Source of the DNA: Scatophagus argus
Taxonomy: Eukaryota; Chordata; Actinopteri; Scatophagidae
DNA: 64,000 nucleotides
Direction of reading: 5' to 3'
NCBI RefSeq assembly: GCF_020382885.2
Contig: NC_058510.1
Coordinates: 1,536,001 to 1,600,000 of the forward strand
Numbering within the stretch: position 1 is the first letter of the stretch; each line of letters begins with the position of its first letter. This document shows positions 38,401-48,973 of the stretch, piece after piece. The translations under genes were made by a program, and so were the position numbers. Below the pieces are notes generated by a model, which had not been told where the DNA came from, did not search any database, and was given only the letters and a program-made list of their open reading frames with translations.

Positions 38401-38486
38401 CAGAGTCTTGGAGGAAGAGGACGTTCAGATATCCTCTGCTGTTGGAGCAAGCCAAGAACGTGGTCCAAAAACGTCAGCAAATGTAG
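34588..38486 (+). CDS. selj: Selenoprotein J (ADP-ribosylglycohydrolase/J1-crystallin family)
   Basis: Nine exons join in consistent phase to 344 residues: 34,588-34,654; 35,457-35,636; 36,214-36,312; 36,758-36,850; 36,939-37,095; 37,185-37,300; 37,660-37,737; 38,016-38,155; 38,382-38,486 (TAG stop). All introns are GT-AG. The product starts MALTLADRAIGAIIGAAVAD, followed by AAAQPMHWIY, as in jellyfish J1-crystallins and fish SelJ, a branch of the DraG/ADP-ribosylglycohydrolase fold. Residue 263 is encoded by an in-frame TGA (37,734-37,736), read as selenocysteine, because frame, homology-like sequence and splicing continue beyond it and the 3' UTR has a SECIS. The C-terminal GGCTAS segment stands where catalytic relatives have metal-binding Asp residues (GGDTDT-like), so enzymatic activity is doubtful. 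Published work on the family (Castellano et al. 2005) reports lens expression and suggests a structural role. Start choice: ATG in a good context (gcagATGg). Confidence 0.88.
34913..35120 (+). mobile_element. One-ended copy of the AGTTCACCC MITE family, in selj intron 1
   Basis: It begins TAAAGGAGCAGTTCACCC and shares interior sequence with the 24,852 element (TCATTATCTTTTCACCCTCA, then GGTGGAAAGTTGGACAAAGT). No matching right terminus is found, so the copy appears truncated at the right. The right boundary is approximate. Confidence 0.6.
35406..35445 (+). repeat. (TG)20 tract abutting the selj exon 2 acceptor
   Basis: About 20 TG units end 11 bp before the first base of selj exon 2 (acceptor ATACAG, exon from 35,457). 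They occupy the place of the normal polypyrimidine tract. Confidence 0.92.
35790..35970. repeat. Dispersed TTAGC-rich fish repeat, in selj intron 2
   Basis: A GCTTAGCTTAGCTTAGCATGG core followed by AGAGAGAAGCAGGGG and TGCTAGC-type sequence resembles a repeat widespread in teleost introns. A second core, with five TTAGC-like units, is at 37,398-37,432 in intron 6. The class is not assignable and the edges are approximate. Confidence 0.4.
36911..36933 (+). repeat. (TG)n tract abutting the selj exon 5 acceptor
   Basis: About 11 TG units end five bases before the exon 5 acceptor (TTTGAG, exon from 36,939). Again they replace a pyrimidine tract. Confidence 0.88.
37398..37432. repeat. (TTAGC)n-like short tandem repeat
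   Basis: GGTTAGCTTAGTTTAGCTTAG and following units form about six imperfect TTAGC copies in selj intron 6. It resembles the core at 35,828-35,850. Confidence 0.7.
37734..37736 (+). promoter_or_regulatory. Selenocysteine UGA codon of selj
   Basis: This is an in-frame TGA, four bases before the end of coding exon 7 (ACA TGA G, then GTAAGC donor). The split codon after it is completed by CC of exon 8, and the frame then reads ALPGAFQGALHGVL and stays open to TAG at 38,484. All neighbouring exons keep phase across it. Related crystallin-type proteins have a Cys near this LPGAFQ segment, to my recollection. Confidence 0.85.
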
Positions 38487-38499
38487 TTCAGCTTAACCG

Positions 38500-38511
38500 C
38501 CCCCCCCCCCC
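38500..38511 (+). repeat. C12 homopolymer in the selj 3' UTR
   Basis: Twelve cytosines begin 14 bases after the stop codon. Confidence 0.9.
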
Positions 38512-38582
38512 AATATAAATGTTAAAGTTGCCTTTCAAAGCTATTTCAGAAGACTTTCTCAAGTTGCAGATGTGCTTCGACA

Positions 38583-38640
38583 TGGAAATCCATGACAGTT
38601 GCATTCTAAAGTCTCATAGTGAATGAAACTCGAATCCGTT
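38583..38640 (+). promoter_or_regulatory. SECIS element of selj
   Basis: It lies in the 3' UTR about 100 nt after the stop. The 5' core ATGA is at 38,592-38,595. Helix II is AGTTGCATTC (38,597-38,606) pairing 9 of 10 with GAATGAAACT (38,621-38,630). The 14-nt apical loop opens TAAA, giving the conserved AA 12 nt after ATGA. The 3' core CGAA (38,631-38,634) supplies the GA that forms sheared pairs with the GA of ATGA. A weak lower helix (GGA with TCC) closes the base. These spacings match the known eukaryotic SECIS consensus. SECIS elements recruit SBP2 and the Sec-specific elongation factor so that UGA is read as Sec. Confidence 0.82.
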
Positions 38641-38747
38641 TGTTCTGTAGAAGCTGCATCATACAATGAAGTGAAAATCTGTGCAACATGTTTCTGATTA
38701 TCTGCTGCAGTTTATCCTCAGCAGCTGCGTAGTAAGCAACAGTTTCA

Positions 38748-38753
38748 AATAAA
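38748..38753 (+). terminator. Polyadenylation signal of selj
   Basis: AATAAA lies 262 bp after the stop codon and just beyond the SECIS, giving a short 3' UTR that includes it. Confidence 0.7.
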
Positions 38754-39692
38754 GGACTTTTAGTCACTAACATGTCAGTGTTGTCTCACCATCTGTTTGA
38801 TGCCACTTGGACTGCTGGGCTCCCCAGACCTCAGGAAACATTTTGCTGAAGCTAAGTTCCTCTTACCCAACTACTGTTATTGTGAAGCGAAAGCGCAGAC
38901 AGACACAGATTTATTACTGGAACAACCCGGGACTGCAGCCTATTCCTCCCCTCCCTCAAAGGAGTTTTTCCGCCTTGCTGAAAGTGCTGACTTCCAAATT
39001 CACATTTAAAGCATCCACCCCAACATCTCTGAAAGTTAGCCAAGCATACAGCGAAGCCAAAGCCTTAATATCTTTGACATAGTGTGGTTATAAAAATGAA
39101 GTGTGTAGGCTACTACTGCTGCTGCTGCAGTCCATTAGCTGGTTTACAGCTTAGACCTGTTGATGATAAACAGTTTGAGCTTGTTCAAATCTGGAAATTG
39201 CAAATCAATACCTGAATATAAACTGGTGTTCACTAGGAAAACTGCTTGTGTGTTTTGAGTGTGGCCTGAACGTAGGAACCTTCAGGCTGTCGTTCAGCAG
39301 AGTAAAAAGATTGCAGCTGACGCTGCCTTGGTAGCCTACAGAGGGAAAGTCATCTGATTTCTCTCTCTGCCTGACTTCCTCCCACACAGCAGGTGGCAGA
39401 CTGTCTGGCATAATTACATCCAGGCCTGAAGACTGTTTTTGTTTTTACAAAATCTGCCAAAGTCGGTTTCCTCATGACTTTTTCTAAGAATGAGGAGATG
39501 GTTGCAGATTAGAAATATTATCCTCATTGTGTCAGTGTTTGTCATCATGGCCAGCCAGATGCTATTTCAGGACAAATCGTCTTCACTGCAGTTTCTCGAT
39601 TTATGAGGAGAAAGTGTCACACAAGCAGCACCAAACTGTTCACTGGTGATTTTACACCTGAGAAAAATACCTGCGTGCACCAAACAGACCAC

Positions 39693-39930
39693 AGCCAGAA
39701 TCAGAATCAGAGTTGTCTTTATTGTCATGTAAGTGAAGGGGTTTCACATTACTCGGAACTTGTCTTAGTGATTGGTGCATACATAAAACGTAATAAGAAC
39801 GAGTAACTTATAAAAATAAAATAGAATAAATCTGAAGGGGAAGAGCTCAACAAGACATAACACCATCTGTACTTCGTTTAGAAGTGCAAAGTTTGGAGTC
39901 CAGTCACCGCTAAAAATAAAAATACAGAAC
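39693..39930. mobile_element. Dispersed teleost repeat beginning AGAATCAGAATCAGAG
   Basis: The opening AGAATCAGAATCAGAGTTGT, followed by CTTTATTGTCATGT, GGAACTTGTC and an A/T-rich ACATAAAACG segment, resembles a widespread teleost dispersed repeat. The class is uncertain and the right edge approximate. Confidence 0.5.
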
Positions 39931-39949
39931 TTGCGGGAACAGCCGATCC

Positions 39950-40018
39950 TCCTCTCTCTCCTCCTCCTCCTCCCCTCTCTCCTCTTCCTCCTCCTCCTAC
40001 TCCTCCACCTCCACCTGT
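39950..40018. repeat. (CTC)n-rich polypyrimidine tract
   Basis: Imperfect CTCCTC repeats of about 70 bp, pyrimidine on the plus strand. Confidence 0.85.
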
Positions 40019-40449
40019 GCACAGAAGTGGTCCTGAAATTAAATCCCCTGATACTGTTTAAGCCGGTGAGGAGGAGCAACATGTAGTCAGCTAAAGGTTG
40101 ATATTCGTGGTGCCATCGTCTGTCCCTTTAATTCCCTCTAAGTTTCTAATTTCTAAATCTGAATTTAGATTTAGACAATTTTTTTTGGACTGACATCCAA
40201 AAGTGCCCTCTTAAATTTGAAATAGATGTTTGTAGTTCTTGTATTGTCAAACCTTTACAAAACACATGAAATTCAGAGCAAAAAGCCTTGCTATATTCTA
40301 CTGCTATTTCAGGACATTTTGAGTTTTCTAATTCTTGTCACCGCTCCTCAACTTTTCTTAACCCGTTTAATAATTCAGACATTTCCGCATGATTTGAATG
40401 CGGCAAAAGATTAACGGAGGCTACTATGGCAAGGCATCGCATTTCGAGG

Positions 40450-40461
40450 TGCGCATGCGCA
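40450..40461 (+). promoter_or_regulatory. NRF-1 site in the sh3glb1 promoter
   Basis: TGCGCATGCGCA is a perfect palindrome matching the nuclear respiratory factor 1 consensus. It lies 187 bp upstream of the sh3glb1 ATG, and a CCAAT-box sequence (ACAACCAATAG) follows within about 25 bp. This arrangement is typical of housekeeping TATA-less promoters. Confidence 0.65.
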
Positions 40462-40648
40462 AAACTTCCACACAACCAATAGAGGTGCGAATTATCTTGT
40501 CCGCATACGATCTTTGTCAGGTTCAACAGCTGGGTGGAACTCCGACAAAAAGTTGCCTCTATGACATTTTCCACAGGGATGGCAGTTTGACTGCGCGTTG
40601 TGAGACAAGCTAGCTGGTGTGTCGAGTGTTTATTTCCCCCGCTGTGCC

Positions 40649-43600
40649 ATGGATTTTAACGTGAAACGGTTGGCCGCAGACGCCGGTACATTTCTGAGCC
40701 GCGCAGTACAAGTAAGTTTGACCGCCCAGCTTGTGGACGTTGTTGATAACCAACGTTAGCTGCTAGCGTAAGCAGTTAGGCAGCGTTAGCTCGTTTGCTA
40801 AACCGCTACCGTTGATGTTATTGTGTAGTTAGCCAGCCAAGTATGCCATTATCAGCTGGGAGAATACTATACGAGTGTTTTTAAAGGGAACCTCCGACAT
40901 TTCAGTGTTAATACCCGACACGTTACAGCTGTTCAACAAAACTATCAAAGCAGGCCTCGGAAACCGTTAAAGGGGGCTGTCGACATTAGCTAGGCGTAAC
41001 GTTTGTTTGATAGTCCGTCCGGCTTCATCTCACACGCCTTACATGGAAACCTCAGATCATCACTCCTTCATACTCCTGAACTTCCCAGCTGTATGTTAGC
41101 TTATGTGCACGTTACAACCGGATGTTTTCTCTTTCAGTTCACGGAAGAGAAGCTGGGCCAGGCTGAAAAGACCGAGCTGGATGCCCATTTGGAGAACCTT
41201 TTGGTCAGAGCTGAGAACACCAAACATTGGACAGAAAAGATTATGAAGCAGACAGAAGTCTTACTACAACCCAACCCGAGTAAGACCACAATTCACTTTC
41301 TGCACTGACTCATCTGACACACTGGGCCCCTTGTGAGGGCAGTGACAGGCAGGCACCCACTGTATGCTGCCTCCTCTATGAGAAGAAACTCGTCAAGCTG
41401 TCAGCAAAGTCTCAGATTTCCTAAAGATGTGACGCAAAGGGCCACTTTTCCTGTTCAGGTCACCATGATGGAGGTTCACCCTGTTTTGCTTTTTAACCAT
41501 AGAACTGAAAACAGTTCCTCTAATATTGGCCGAATCAGTTCTTAAAGAAGATCAGTGAATCACAAAGTGCCTGACTGTAGTAGATGTATGTGTTTCCCAG
41601 TGAGAGGGGTCACTTGAACAATGCTGAACATGTTTGAGGGGGTGTTTGACACACTTCAGATGGTCGGACGTCCGTGAAGTCTGTAAGCTCAGCTGTGCGT
41701 CCTCCTCAGCTCACACCATGATGCCATATTGCTGTGGCACAACAAACGCCGCCAGACCAGCTGCTGATCACACTCGTGTGTTACAGTCTTGGATGTGGTG
41801 AACTGCATATGTTCTGCTCGTGTACAACATACCGCAGAAATGTTAACTCTGACTGTTGGTGTTCATCTGTGTGGCGTGACACAAATCGAATCGGGTTCGC
41901 AGAGAGCTTTTCTGGTGTTTCTTCTCATGGATGTCATTATGAAAGCTGCTGTTTTACAAGTATGAGGCACCCTGTTCAGAGTCCCTGTCCTGGAGTCTCT
42001 GCTTAGGTTTGGCTGCCTTACTGTAGTCTCATGACTGTGTAATTGAGTTTCCTCGTTGCCCTCCGCAGATGTCCGGCTAGAAGAATTTGTTTATGAGAAG
42101 CTGGAGAAAAAAGCCCCCACGCGGATGAACAACCACGAGCTGCTGGGCCAGTCCATGATCGACTCCGGGAGTGAAATTGGTCCTGGAACCGCTTATGGTG
42201 AGTGATACACTGAACAAGCTGCTCCTCCATTTTCCTGGTTACCAGGTGACGCCCCCCACCCATCAAATGTATCGCAAGCGACGGTCACAAAACCAAAAAC
42301 CTTCCTGAAAAATTTGGAAGTTTTCAACTCAAAAATGTGGCGGACTCAGAAGGAAAGATGCCGAGTGCAGAACTTTCCTCTGGGCGCCACATGTGTTCAG
42401 TACTCACTGGGAACAAGTGAAAAAACACAAACCCTAAATCAACATTTAAGCATTAATAAAGCTCGTCCTGGTCGCAGCTTTATTCCCTTACAGTAAACAT
42501 CAGTATCGTCCTCTCCGCCTGTCTCAGCGTCTGTGTTTGTGTCCTCGGGTCTCAGTTGTCTGTGCTGCTGGCCGTTACAGGGAACGCTCTGATAAAATGT
42601 GGCGAGACGCAGAAGCAGATTGGTGGAGCAGAGCGGGAGCTGATCCAAAGTGCTGCCATCAACTTCCTGACGCCCTTCAGAAACTTCCTCGAGGGCGACT
42701 TTAAAACCATCCTGGTGAGTCGGACTTCTGGCTGCAGGTCGCCTCTCGCTGAGCTTTGAGCTGGACTTAAAGTCTCAGTTTTAGTGGCTGTAAAGTGCAG
42801 ATCAGGTTGATCACATTGATCACTGTCAGATCACAGATCAAAGATTTTAAACTTTTGACTGTCAAGGGTTTAAACTGTTTTGTTTCTCTGGTGTCCGTCT
42901 GAAGAAAACAGTCAACAGTAGAGCGACAGGATCAGGCCCCCATTAGAAGCTGCAGTTAAGTTTAAATTAATGCAGACAAAGCACTTCCTGTTGCCTTTTC
43001 AGAATTAAAGCTTTTCTCTGACTGTGAGGCTTTCAAAGTAAAGCAGCTCCATCATCCGAAAGTTAACACGAAGTCAGCAACCACAAACTCCTTCAGTGAG
43101 TGAAAAGACATGCAGAAGCTCTTTTGTCACCAGATGAGTTTTGAATATTGTTGTAAAATAAGAGTAACAGTGAAGTAGTTCTGTCGTAAAGATGCCTGAT
43201 TGGCTCTTGTTTCACCTCTTTGTCAGATTTACCTGATTAAGGTGACCTGATTGGTCCTCATGTAAAGCTCAGCCCCCCCCCCCCCCCCCCCCTCACCTTC
43301 CTGTGGGGCAGCAGCTCTGATTCAATGGCCCACATGTGTTTTGTGCTCTTTGCAAATGCAGATCCTCTGAGTTTTGAAAGAAGTAAAACTTTTGATTGAA
43401 GTTTTGAAGTGTGATAGTTTGAAGTGTGTTAGCCTGTTTAAAACAGTTTGGTGCTGATGTAATCAGACCGATTATCAAATGGCCTCTCAGAATCCCAGCA
43501 GCGCTGATCTCATGTGGCAGAAAGGTGTGACTGCGAGCACAAACTTCTGCTTGTTTAGCTTTTCTTATTGTGTTTTGTGTCCAGAAAGAGCGGAAGCTGC

Positions 43601-43680
43601 TGCAGGTCAAACGTCTGGATTTGGATGCAGCCAAAACCAGACTAAAGAAAGCCAGGATGGCTGACGCACGAGCTGCAGTA

Positions 43681-43727
<47 letters not shown>

Positions 43728-44730
43728 ACACACACGCACACACACACACACACACTCACACACCTTTGTCAGTGTATCTGGATGTGTTTTGCTTAACTGA
43801 ATGCTGATACATGAGCTAAAATATGTAAAATCTGGGCGTTTCCTTCAGTCGTGTCTGACGCAGCAGATTACACAACATGAAGCTGACCAGCTTTACCTCC
43901 TGTGACTTGCATGCAGTCACATGAGCCGCTATGGGAAGTTCAGACTTCCTTTTTTTCTGGAAGGTTGTTTTCTTGCTCTGATGTCCACTCTTTATTCGAC
44001 ATCTGGATCGATTTTTCTCTTTTTATTTGTCGCTGCAGCTCCACACTTGAATGTATTTTTAGGGCCTGAGTGGTGCTCTTAAATGAACCACACTGAGGCA
44101 CACAGAGGAGAATGTGTTTATTAAGCTGTTATGAAAATAACATTAAGACCGGGATGTTAAGAGAAATTCTTTTGTAGCCTCTTTGGAATTAGGTTTGAGG
44201 TTTTATTCCTGAGAGGCATGTAATTCCTGTGCAGTGTGTTGTGTCAGATACGACCAGATGAACTCACGATGATCCCTGTTTACTGGGGCCTGGAGGCCTT
44301 TAAACAACTTGAATACAGTTCAGACATTTTATTTATTCACTGACTGAGTGTTGGAATAAGTGAAAAATCAGAGTTGTTCTGCTCTACACGAGTCCTACAT
44401 CTCATTCTAACCATGAGAGTTACAGAGTGTGTGTCTGAAGATGCTATCGCTGATGTCAGACACACACACACACACTCTTTCTGGGTTTTGCTGGTAAGAA
44501 AATCGATTAGACAAGTGCTCCACGAAGCTGTTATTGTGATAGTCTAGCAGAAGCAGTAATGTTCAGGCAGCCCAGCGGCCTGCACAACATTTAAAGTAAA
44601 TTAGTGGCCTTTTGAGCACAATTTTCCACGATCGCAGGAAGAAACGATTGCTGCCCCTTTTAAAGAACGGTTAAATTATTGCCGTGTTCAAAGTTATCTC
44701 TTTGGCTGCTCAGCGAGTCAAGTCAAGCGA

Positions 44731-44769
<39 letters not shown>

Positions 44770-44913
44770 CTGTGAGCAGCATGAGAGTAAAACGCGCTGA
44801 CTCGGGTCGAGTGTCACCTAAACACAGGAGGAGTGAAAGGACTGAGGTGGTTTGGTCGTATGAAAGCTGAGAGATGAGAAATATTTCTGTGCTGCTGTGT
44901 CACAGAGTGTGGT

Positions 44914-44958
<45 letters not shown>

Positions 44959-45101
44959 AGTGTAAGGATGCGTTGTGTTGGCTGTGGCCGTGCAGCAGCT
45001 GCAGCTCTAACTACTGTGTCACTGTTTTCAAAACGCAAAGCGGCAGATGTGAGCAGAGGAAGTGACAGAGGTGAGTGGAATGTTGGAGCCATCTTTGACT
45101 T

Positions 45102-45147
<46 letters not shown>

Positions 45148-48100
45148 CTGCTGTGTTTCCCTCCCTTCATCTCCTCTGTGACACACACTGTGGTACCGCA
45201 TGGACGACCCCGAGTCCCACAAGAAGCAGGACTCGGGGTCGTCACAGCTCTGTGCTGTACAGAGTTCAGGACTGTGAGACACTTTGTCCCCGTCCGTCTC
45301 CACTCTTGACCGTGTGTTTATTAGACATTAGCAAGTCTCAACAAGCCATTGTTCCTCCCATACTGAACCTTTTGGCTCTGTTTGAGGAAGAGGAAACGTT
45401 TCCCTCAGGACAGAAACATCATGTTCAGTCTGTGTCTGTCCTTCATGTCCCGTCTGACTCGTCCATACACGTCTCTGACTCCCCTTCCACTGAATCCTCA
45501 TCTTGTTAAATCCTCTTTATTGGTTTAAGGCTGCAGCTTATGATTATCTTCACTGTTGATAATTTTTTCAATTAATCAATTAGTTGTTTGGGTTAAAATG
45601 TCACAAAGTGATCAATGAGTGTTTCCCGAAGCCCGAGACGACGTCCTTAAATGTCTCGTGCTGTCCACAACGCGAAGACGTTGAGTTTAAGCGGGAGCAA
45701 CAACATTCACATTTAAGAAGCTGGAATCATCTTTAAACACACACAGTTGAAGTTAATGGATTATCAGAGTGGTTCAGAATTAATGTAACAGTTGACAACT
45801 AATTGATTAATTGCTGCAGCTCTTGTCATTTTTTACTTTTTAATGCATTGTTTTGATGAAGTGGTGACATGTTGAATCTTGGGCGAAATAAATTTCATTC
45901 TAAGCATGTAAGATATAATGTAATCTGTTTTTGGCAAATAGCAGCAAGCCTTCAGTGTAATTTCCTGAGGTAACAGCAGTAATAAATATCAGAGGTGGCT
46001 GCACCGACCCCGGCAGACGACGCCAGCTGAGACGGCTTCAGTCACTCTCATTTTTAAACCAGAAGGAACATTTGATTACAGGCGAACAACATAGAAGCGT
46101 CAGATTTGATTTTTCCTCACTGTGATTTTCATCATTTCTCCAACCCAGACGTGTGTGTGATCACGTTAAATAAAAATCTGCTTTTGTTCCTTCATCCTCA
46201 GGCAGAGCAGGAGTTGAGGATGACTCAGAGCGAGTTTGACCGGCAGGCAGAAATCACCAGATTGCTGCTGGAAGGAGTCAGCAGCACCCACGTATGTGAC
46301 CTCATCATCATTATCATCATTATTATTATTATAAAGAGGTGCATTTTAACTACAACAGTCAGTGCAGCAGAGGCCAAGATATCCTGACTTTTATTCCCTA
46401 CGGTTCAACTCTGTCCTTCCCATAATGCAACTCCCTTTCAATGGTCAGTGGAGGGATCAGCAGCCCTGACGTTTGTACACGTGACTGTGAAGACCTGACG
46501 TTTCACTTTCTAATTAAAATGTGTGTCGTAGCGGCGACATCCAGACTTAGAGCCACTGAGGGGCTGCACAGACAGGCCTCAGCTTCAACTTCCTGTCTTT
46601 GATTGAATGCTGCACTGTTAACGTTCTTCATGGTGAAGAACATCTAAGAGTCCCCCTCCGCCCCTCGGCTAAACCAGACCGAACATGTTGGCCACGACAT
46701 CCCCTGTTGAAAGGGCAGACCTGGACGTTGTCCAGACCCGATTCTCTGCTCAGTGTCCCCTGCTCATATGAGAAAACCGCTGAAGATAACGAAAGGTTTA
46801 GTACAGGAAGACGTCTTTGTCTTGCAAATGTCACCTTAAGCTGTGAAAGGTTTGAAGGAAAGCAGTCAAACCGTCCTCGTCTCCTTGTCCTTTCTCAGGC
46901 TCACCACCTCCGCTGTTTGAATGACTTTGTGGAGGCCCAGACTACGTACTATGCGCAGTGTTACCAGTACATGGTGGACCTCCAGAAGCAGCTGGGCAGG
47001 TGAAAGACCACGTTCACCTTCATGTCTCCGTCCTGAGCAGCTTTACACAACCATCAGTCCAGACTCTGCTGTCACACCGTTTTCCTCGCAGTTTGCACAT
47101 TAGCTCATACAGCTCATATTATTATTATTATTGACACACTCTCACTGTAGTGTTTCCCTCTGAATGGGTAAAAAAGCGTCCGTCTCTTCCTGCAAACTCC
47201 GATGTTGATGATCTTGTCCACCCTTTTGTATGAATAAAATCTCAGAGGTTGAAGTTCCTGTAGGGTTAAGTTTTCACCTTTCGTTCATCTCTTCCTTCCT
47301 GCCACCAGTTTCCCCTCTTCGTTCTCCAACAACAACCAGTCGTCGGTGTCTGGCGGGGCCAGCATCTCGGTGCCCACCATCCCGGTGTCGGCTTCCCTGC
47401 CCAGCGTGTCCGCGGGCCACGGCAGCTCGGCGGCTTCCGGCGGATTCAGCGAGCTGCGTAGCTCCAACGGCAGCCGCAAAGCCCGAGTGCTTTACGACTA
47501 CGACGCTGCCAGCAGCAGCGAGCTTTCCCTGCTGGCTGATGAGGTGAGCCTCTAATAATCACTCGTCCCACATATCTTATTGTTGTGGAGCAAAATGTGC
47601 TGTGCACAGGAGAAAAATCATGCACAGTTACAGGATGATTCCAGTAGAACTCATGTTTATTATGGCTTTTCGTATTGATCAGACTGTCTGTATTTGTTGT
47701 TTGCATTTTATACTTTTGTTAGCTTATTCTCCTTTTAATACAACAATGAACGTTTGGCCACCAAAAGACGACTGCGTATAAATTCGCCTCACCAGTCACC
47801 TAAATGGCTGGCCTGTCTAGTTAAGGTGACATTACTCGAGTTGATGACAAGTCAGTGGCTGTTAAGTGCAATAAAAACTTTCCAACAAGAGGAAAATCAT
47901 GAATAAAATCCGTTTAACATATCGGAGGGACGGAGGGGAAAACAATGAGTCTGCCCTTGAATTTGTTGTGCCAACACGATTTATAATGAGGCAGTCCTGT
48001 CGAATGAACGTTACGCTCACACTGATAATGGATGATCCAGTCTGCCCTCAGAAAATGAGATTTGATAACTTAATACAACAAACGCTGTGTCCGTCATCCA

Positions 48101-48209
48101 GGTGATCACAGTCAGCAGCGTCCCAGGCATGGATTCAGACTGGCTGATGGGTGAGCGAGGCAACCAGAAGGGCAAAGTGCCAATCACTTACCTGGAGCTG
48201 CTCAACTGA
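40649..48209 (+). CDS. sh3glb1: Endophilin B1 (SH3GLB1/Bif-1)
   Basis: Nine exons give 364 residues: 40,649-40,711; 41,138-41,279; 42,069-42,197; 42,581-42,714; 43,585-43,677; 46,202-46,291; 46,899-46,999; 47,309-47,543; 48,102-48,209 (TGA stop). All junctions are GT-AG and in phase. Human SH3GLB1 is 365 residues and near-identical in most exons. The N-terminus MDFNVKRLAADAGTFLSRAV is the membrane-inserting amphipathic helix. Residues to about 240 form the N-BAR domain (ITRLLLEG, YYAQCYQYM). A variable Ser/Gly-rich linker (exon 8) follows, and an SH3 domain occupies about 305-364 (RVLYDYDA, DWLMGERG, VPITYLELLN). The protein bends membranes at Golgi, mitochondria and autophagosomes and binds UVRAG/Beclin-1 and Bax in mammals. 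The start ATG has a Kozak context (gccATGg). Whether this is the a or b fish paralogue cannot be told here. Confidence 0.95.
43273..43292 (+). repeat. C20 homopolymer in sh3glb1 intron 4
   Basis: Twenty consecutive cytosines; the opposite strand is G20. Confidence 0.92.
43683..43755 (+). repeat. (CA)n tract directly after the sh3glb1 exon 5 donor
   Basis: A CA-rich run of about 73 bp with TA, GC and TC interruptions starts six bases after the last base of exon 5 (43,677). Confidence 0.92.
44731..44768 (+). repeat. (TG)n then (GC)n tract
   Basis: A TG run of about 33 bp passes into GCGCGCGC, an alternating purine/pyrimidine tract with Z-DNA potential, in sh3glb1 intron 5. Confidence 0.85.
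44921..44956 (+). repeat. (CA)n microsatellite
   Basis: A CA run in sh3glb1 intron 5. Confidence 0.88.
45102..45146 (+). repeat. (CA)n microsatellite
   Basis: A pure CA run of about 44 bp in sh3glb1 intron 5. Confidence 0.9.
45203..45243. repeat. 15-bp perfect GC-rich hairpin in sh3glb1 intron 5
   Basis: GACGACCCCGAGTCC (45,203-45,217) and GGACTCGGGGTCGTC (45,229-45,243) are exact reverse complements around an 11-nt loop. Ten of the 15 pairs are G-C. Confidence 0.92.
46303..46331 (+). repeat. (ATC/ATT)n trinucleotide tract
   Basis: ATC and ATT units begin 11 bases after the sh3glb1 exon 6 donor. Confidence 0.8.
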
Positions 48210-48351
48210 GACCCCCCCCCCAGCCATGCAGCCCTCTGGAACCGCCTGTGAGCTCATATTTATACCGTGTTGCAGGGACAGGCCTCACTTTCACTTTTAC
48301 ATTCAGTCATTTTAGGATGAGTCTCAGTTTGAACAGACTCGAGCTGGAGTG

Positions 48352-48357
48352 AATAAA
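48352..48357 (+). terminator. Proximal polyadenylation signal of sh3glb1
   Basis: AATAAA 143 bp after the stop codon. A second AATAAA is at 49,218-49,223, so a short and a long 3' UTR are both possible. Confidence 0.5.
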
Positions 48358-48973
48358 GGGGACAGAAAACGGACCCCAGTGCCGGATGTGTTTTCAACTG
48401 CAGTACATTTTTAAAAACCTGCTTCTTTTGTGTTTGTTTTGTGCCAGAGCATCTCCCAAACTGTCACTTTTTAAAAACAAAAAAACGTTTTGTTTACAAC
48501 ATGTCTCTCAGATGGAGACTGAAATGCCATAAATCTTCCCTCATTGCTAATTCACTTTTTCTCAAGTAGTGATCCAGTTTTTTCATTGCAAATATGCACT
48601 TCGGTCGGAAGTGGAGAGTAATGCTGATTGTTTTTAAGTGTTATTTTATAACTGATCATCTTATGGTGCAGTAACTGTTGCGGTTACACTCAACATGAAT
48701 ATATTTTTTGTGTCTGGTGTGTTTCAGCCTTATTCACACAGAGCCTTAGTGGACTGTGGTTCGGTTCGTTTTATCACTGAAGAAGAGTGTAGCAGCTCAT
48801 GTGTCAGAAAACATTAAGTGCCTATTACAGTGCATTTGCCTTCTTTGCGGCAACACCAGCAGTATTGAGACTGTCAGTTCAGTCTCTTCTCTTCGTGTCA
48901 AACCCTCACATTATTGGCAATTAAAAGCAGAAGACAGCTGTCTCCGATTAAATTATTAAGTTTGAGTATTGGT

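Larger units (their letters stand above)
38776..40400. other. Intergenic, selj to sh3glb1
   Basis: No gene is seen. The region holds a GAATCAGAATCAGAGTTGTC-type dispersed repeat from about 39,693 and a CTC-rich tract at 39,950-40,018. Confidence 0.65.

Noticed and set aside
44919..45509. Several frames on both strands in sh3glb1 intron 5 with (CV)n or (HT)n runs
   Set aside because: They are translations of CA repeats and of the 15-bp hairpin; such dipeptide runs occur at every CA tract in the window.
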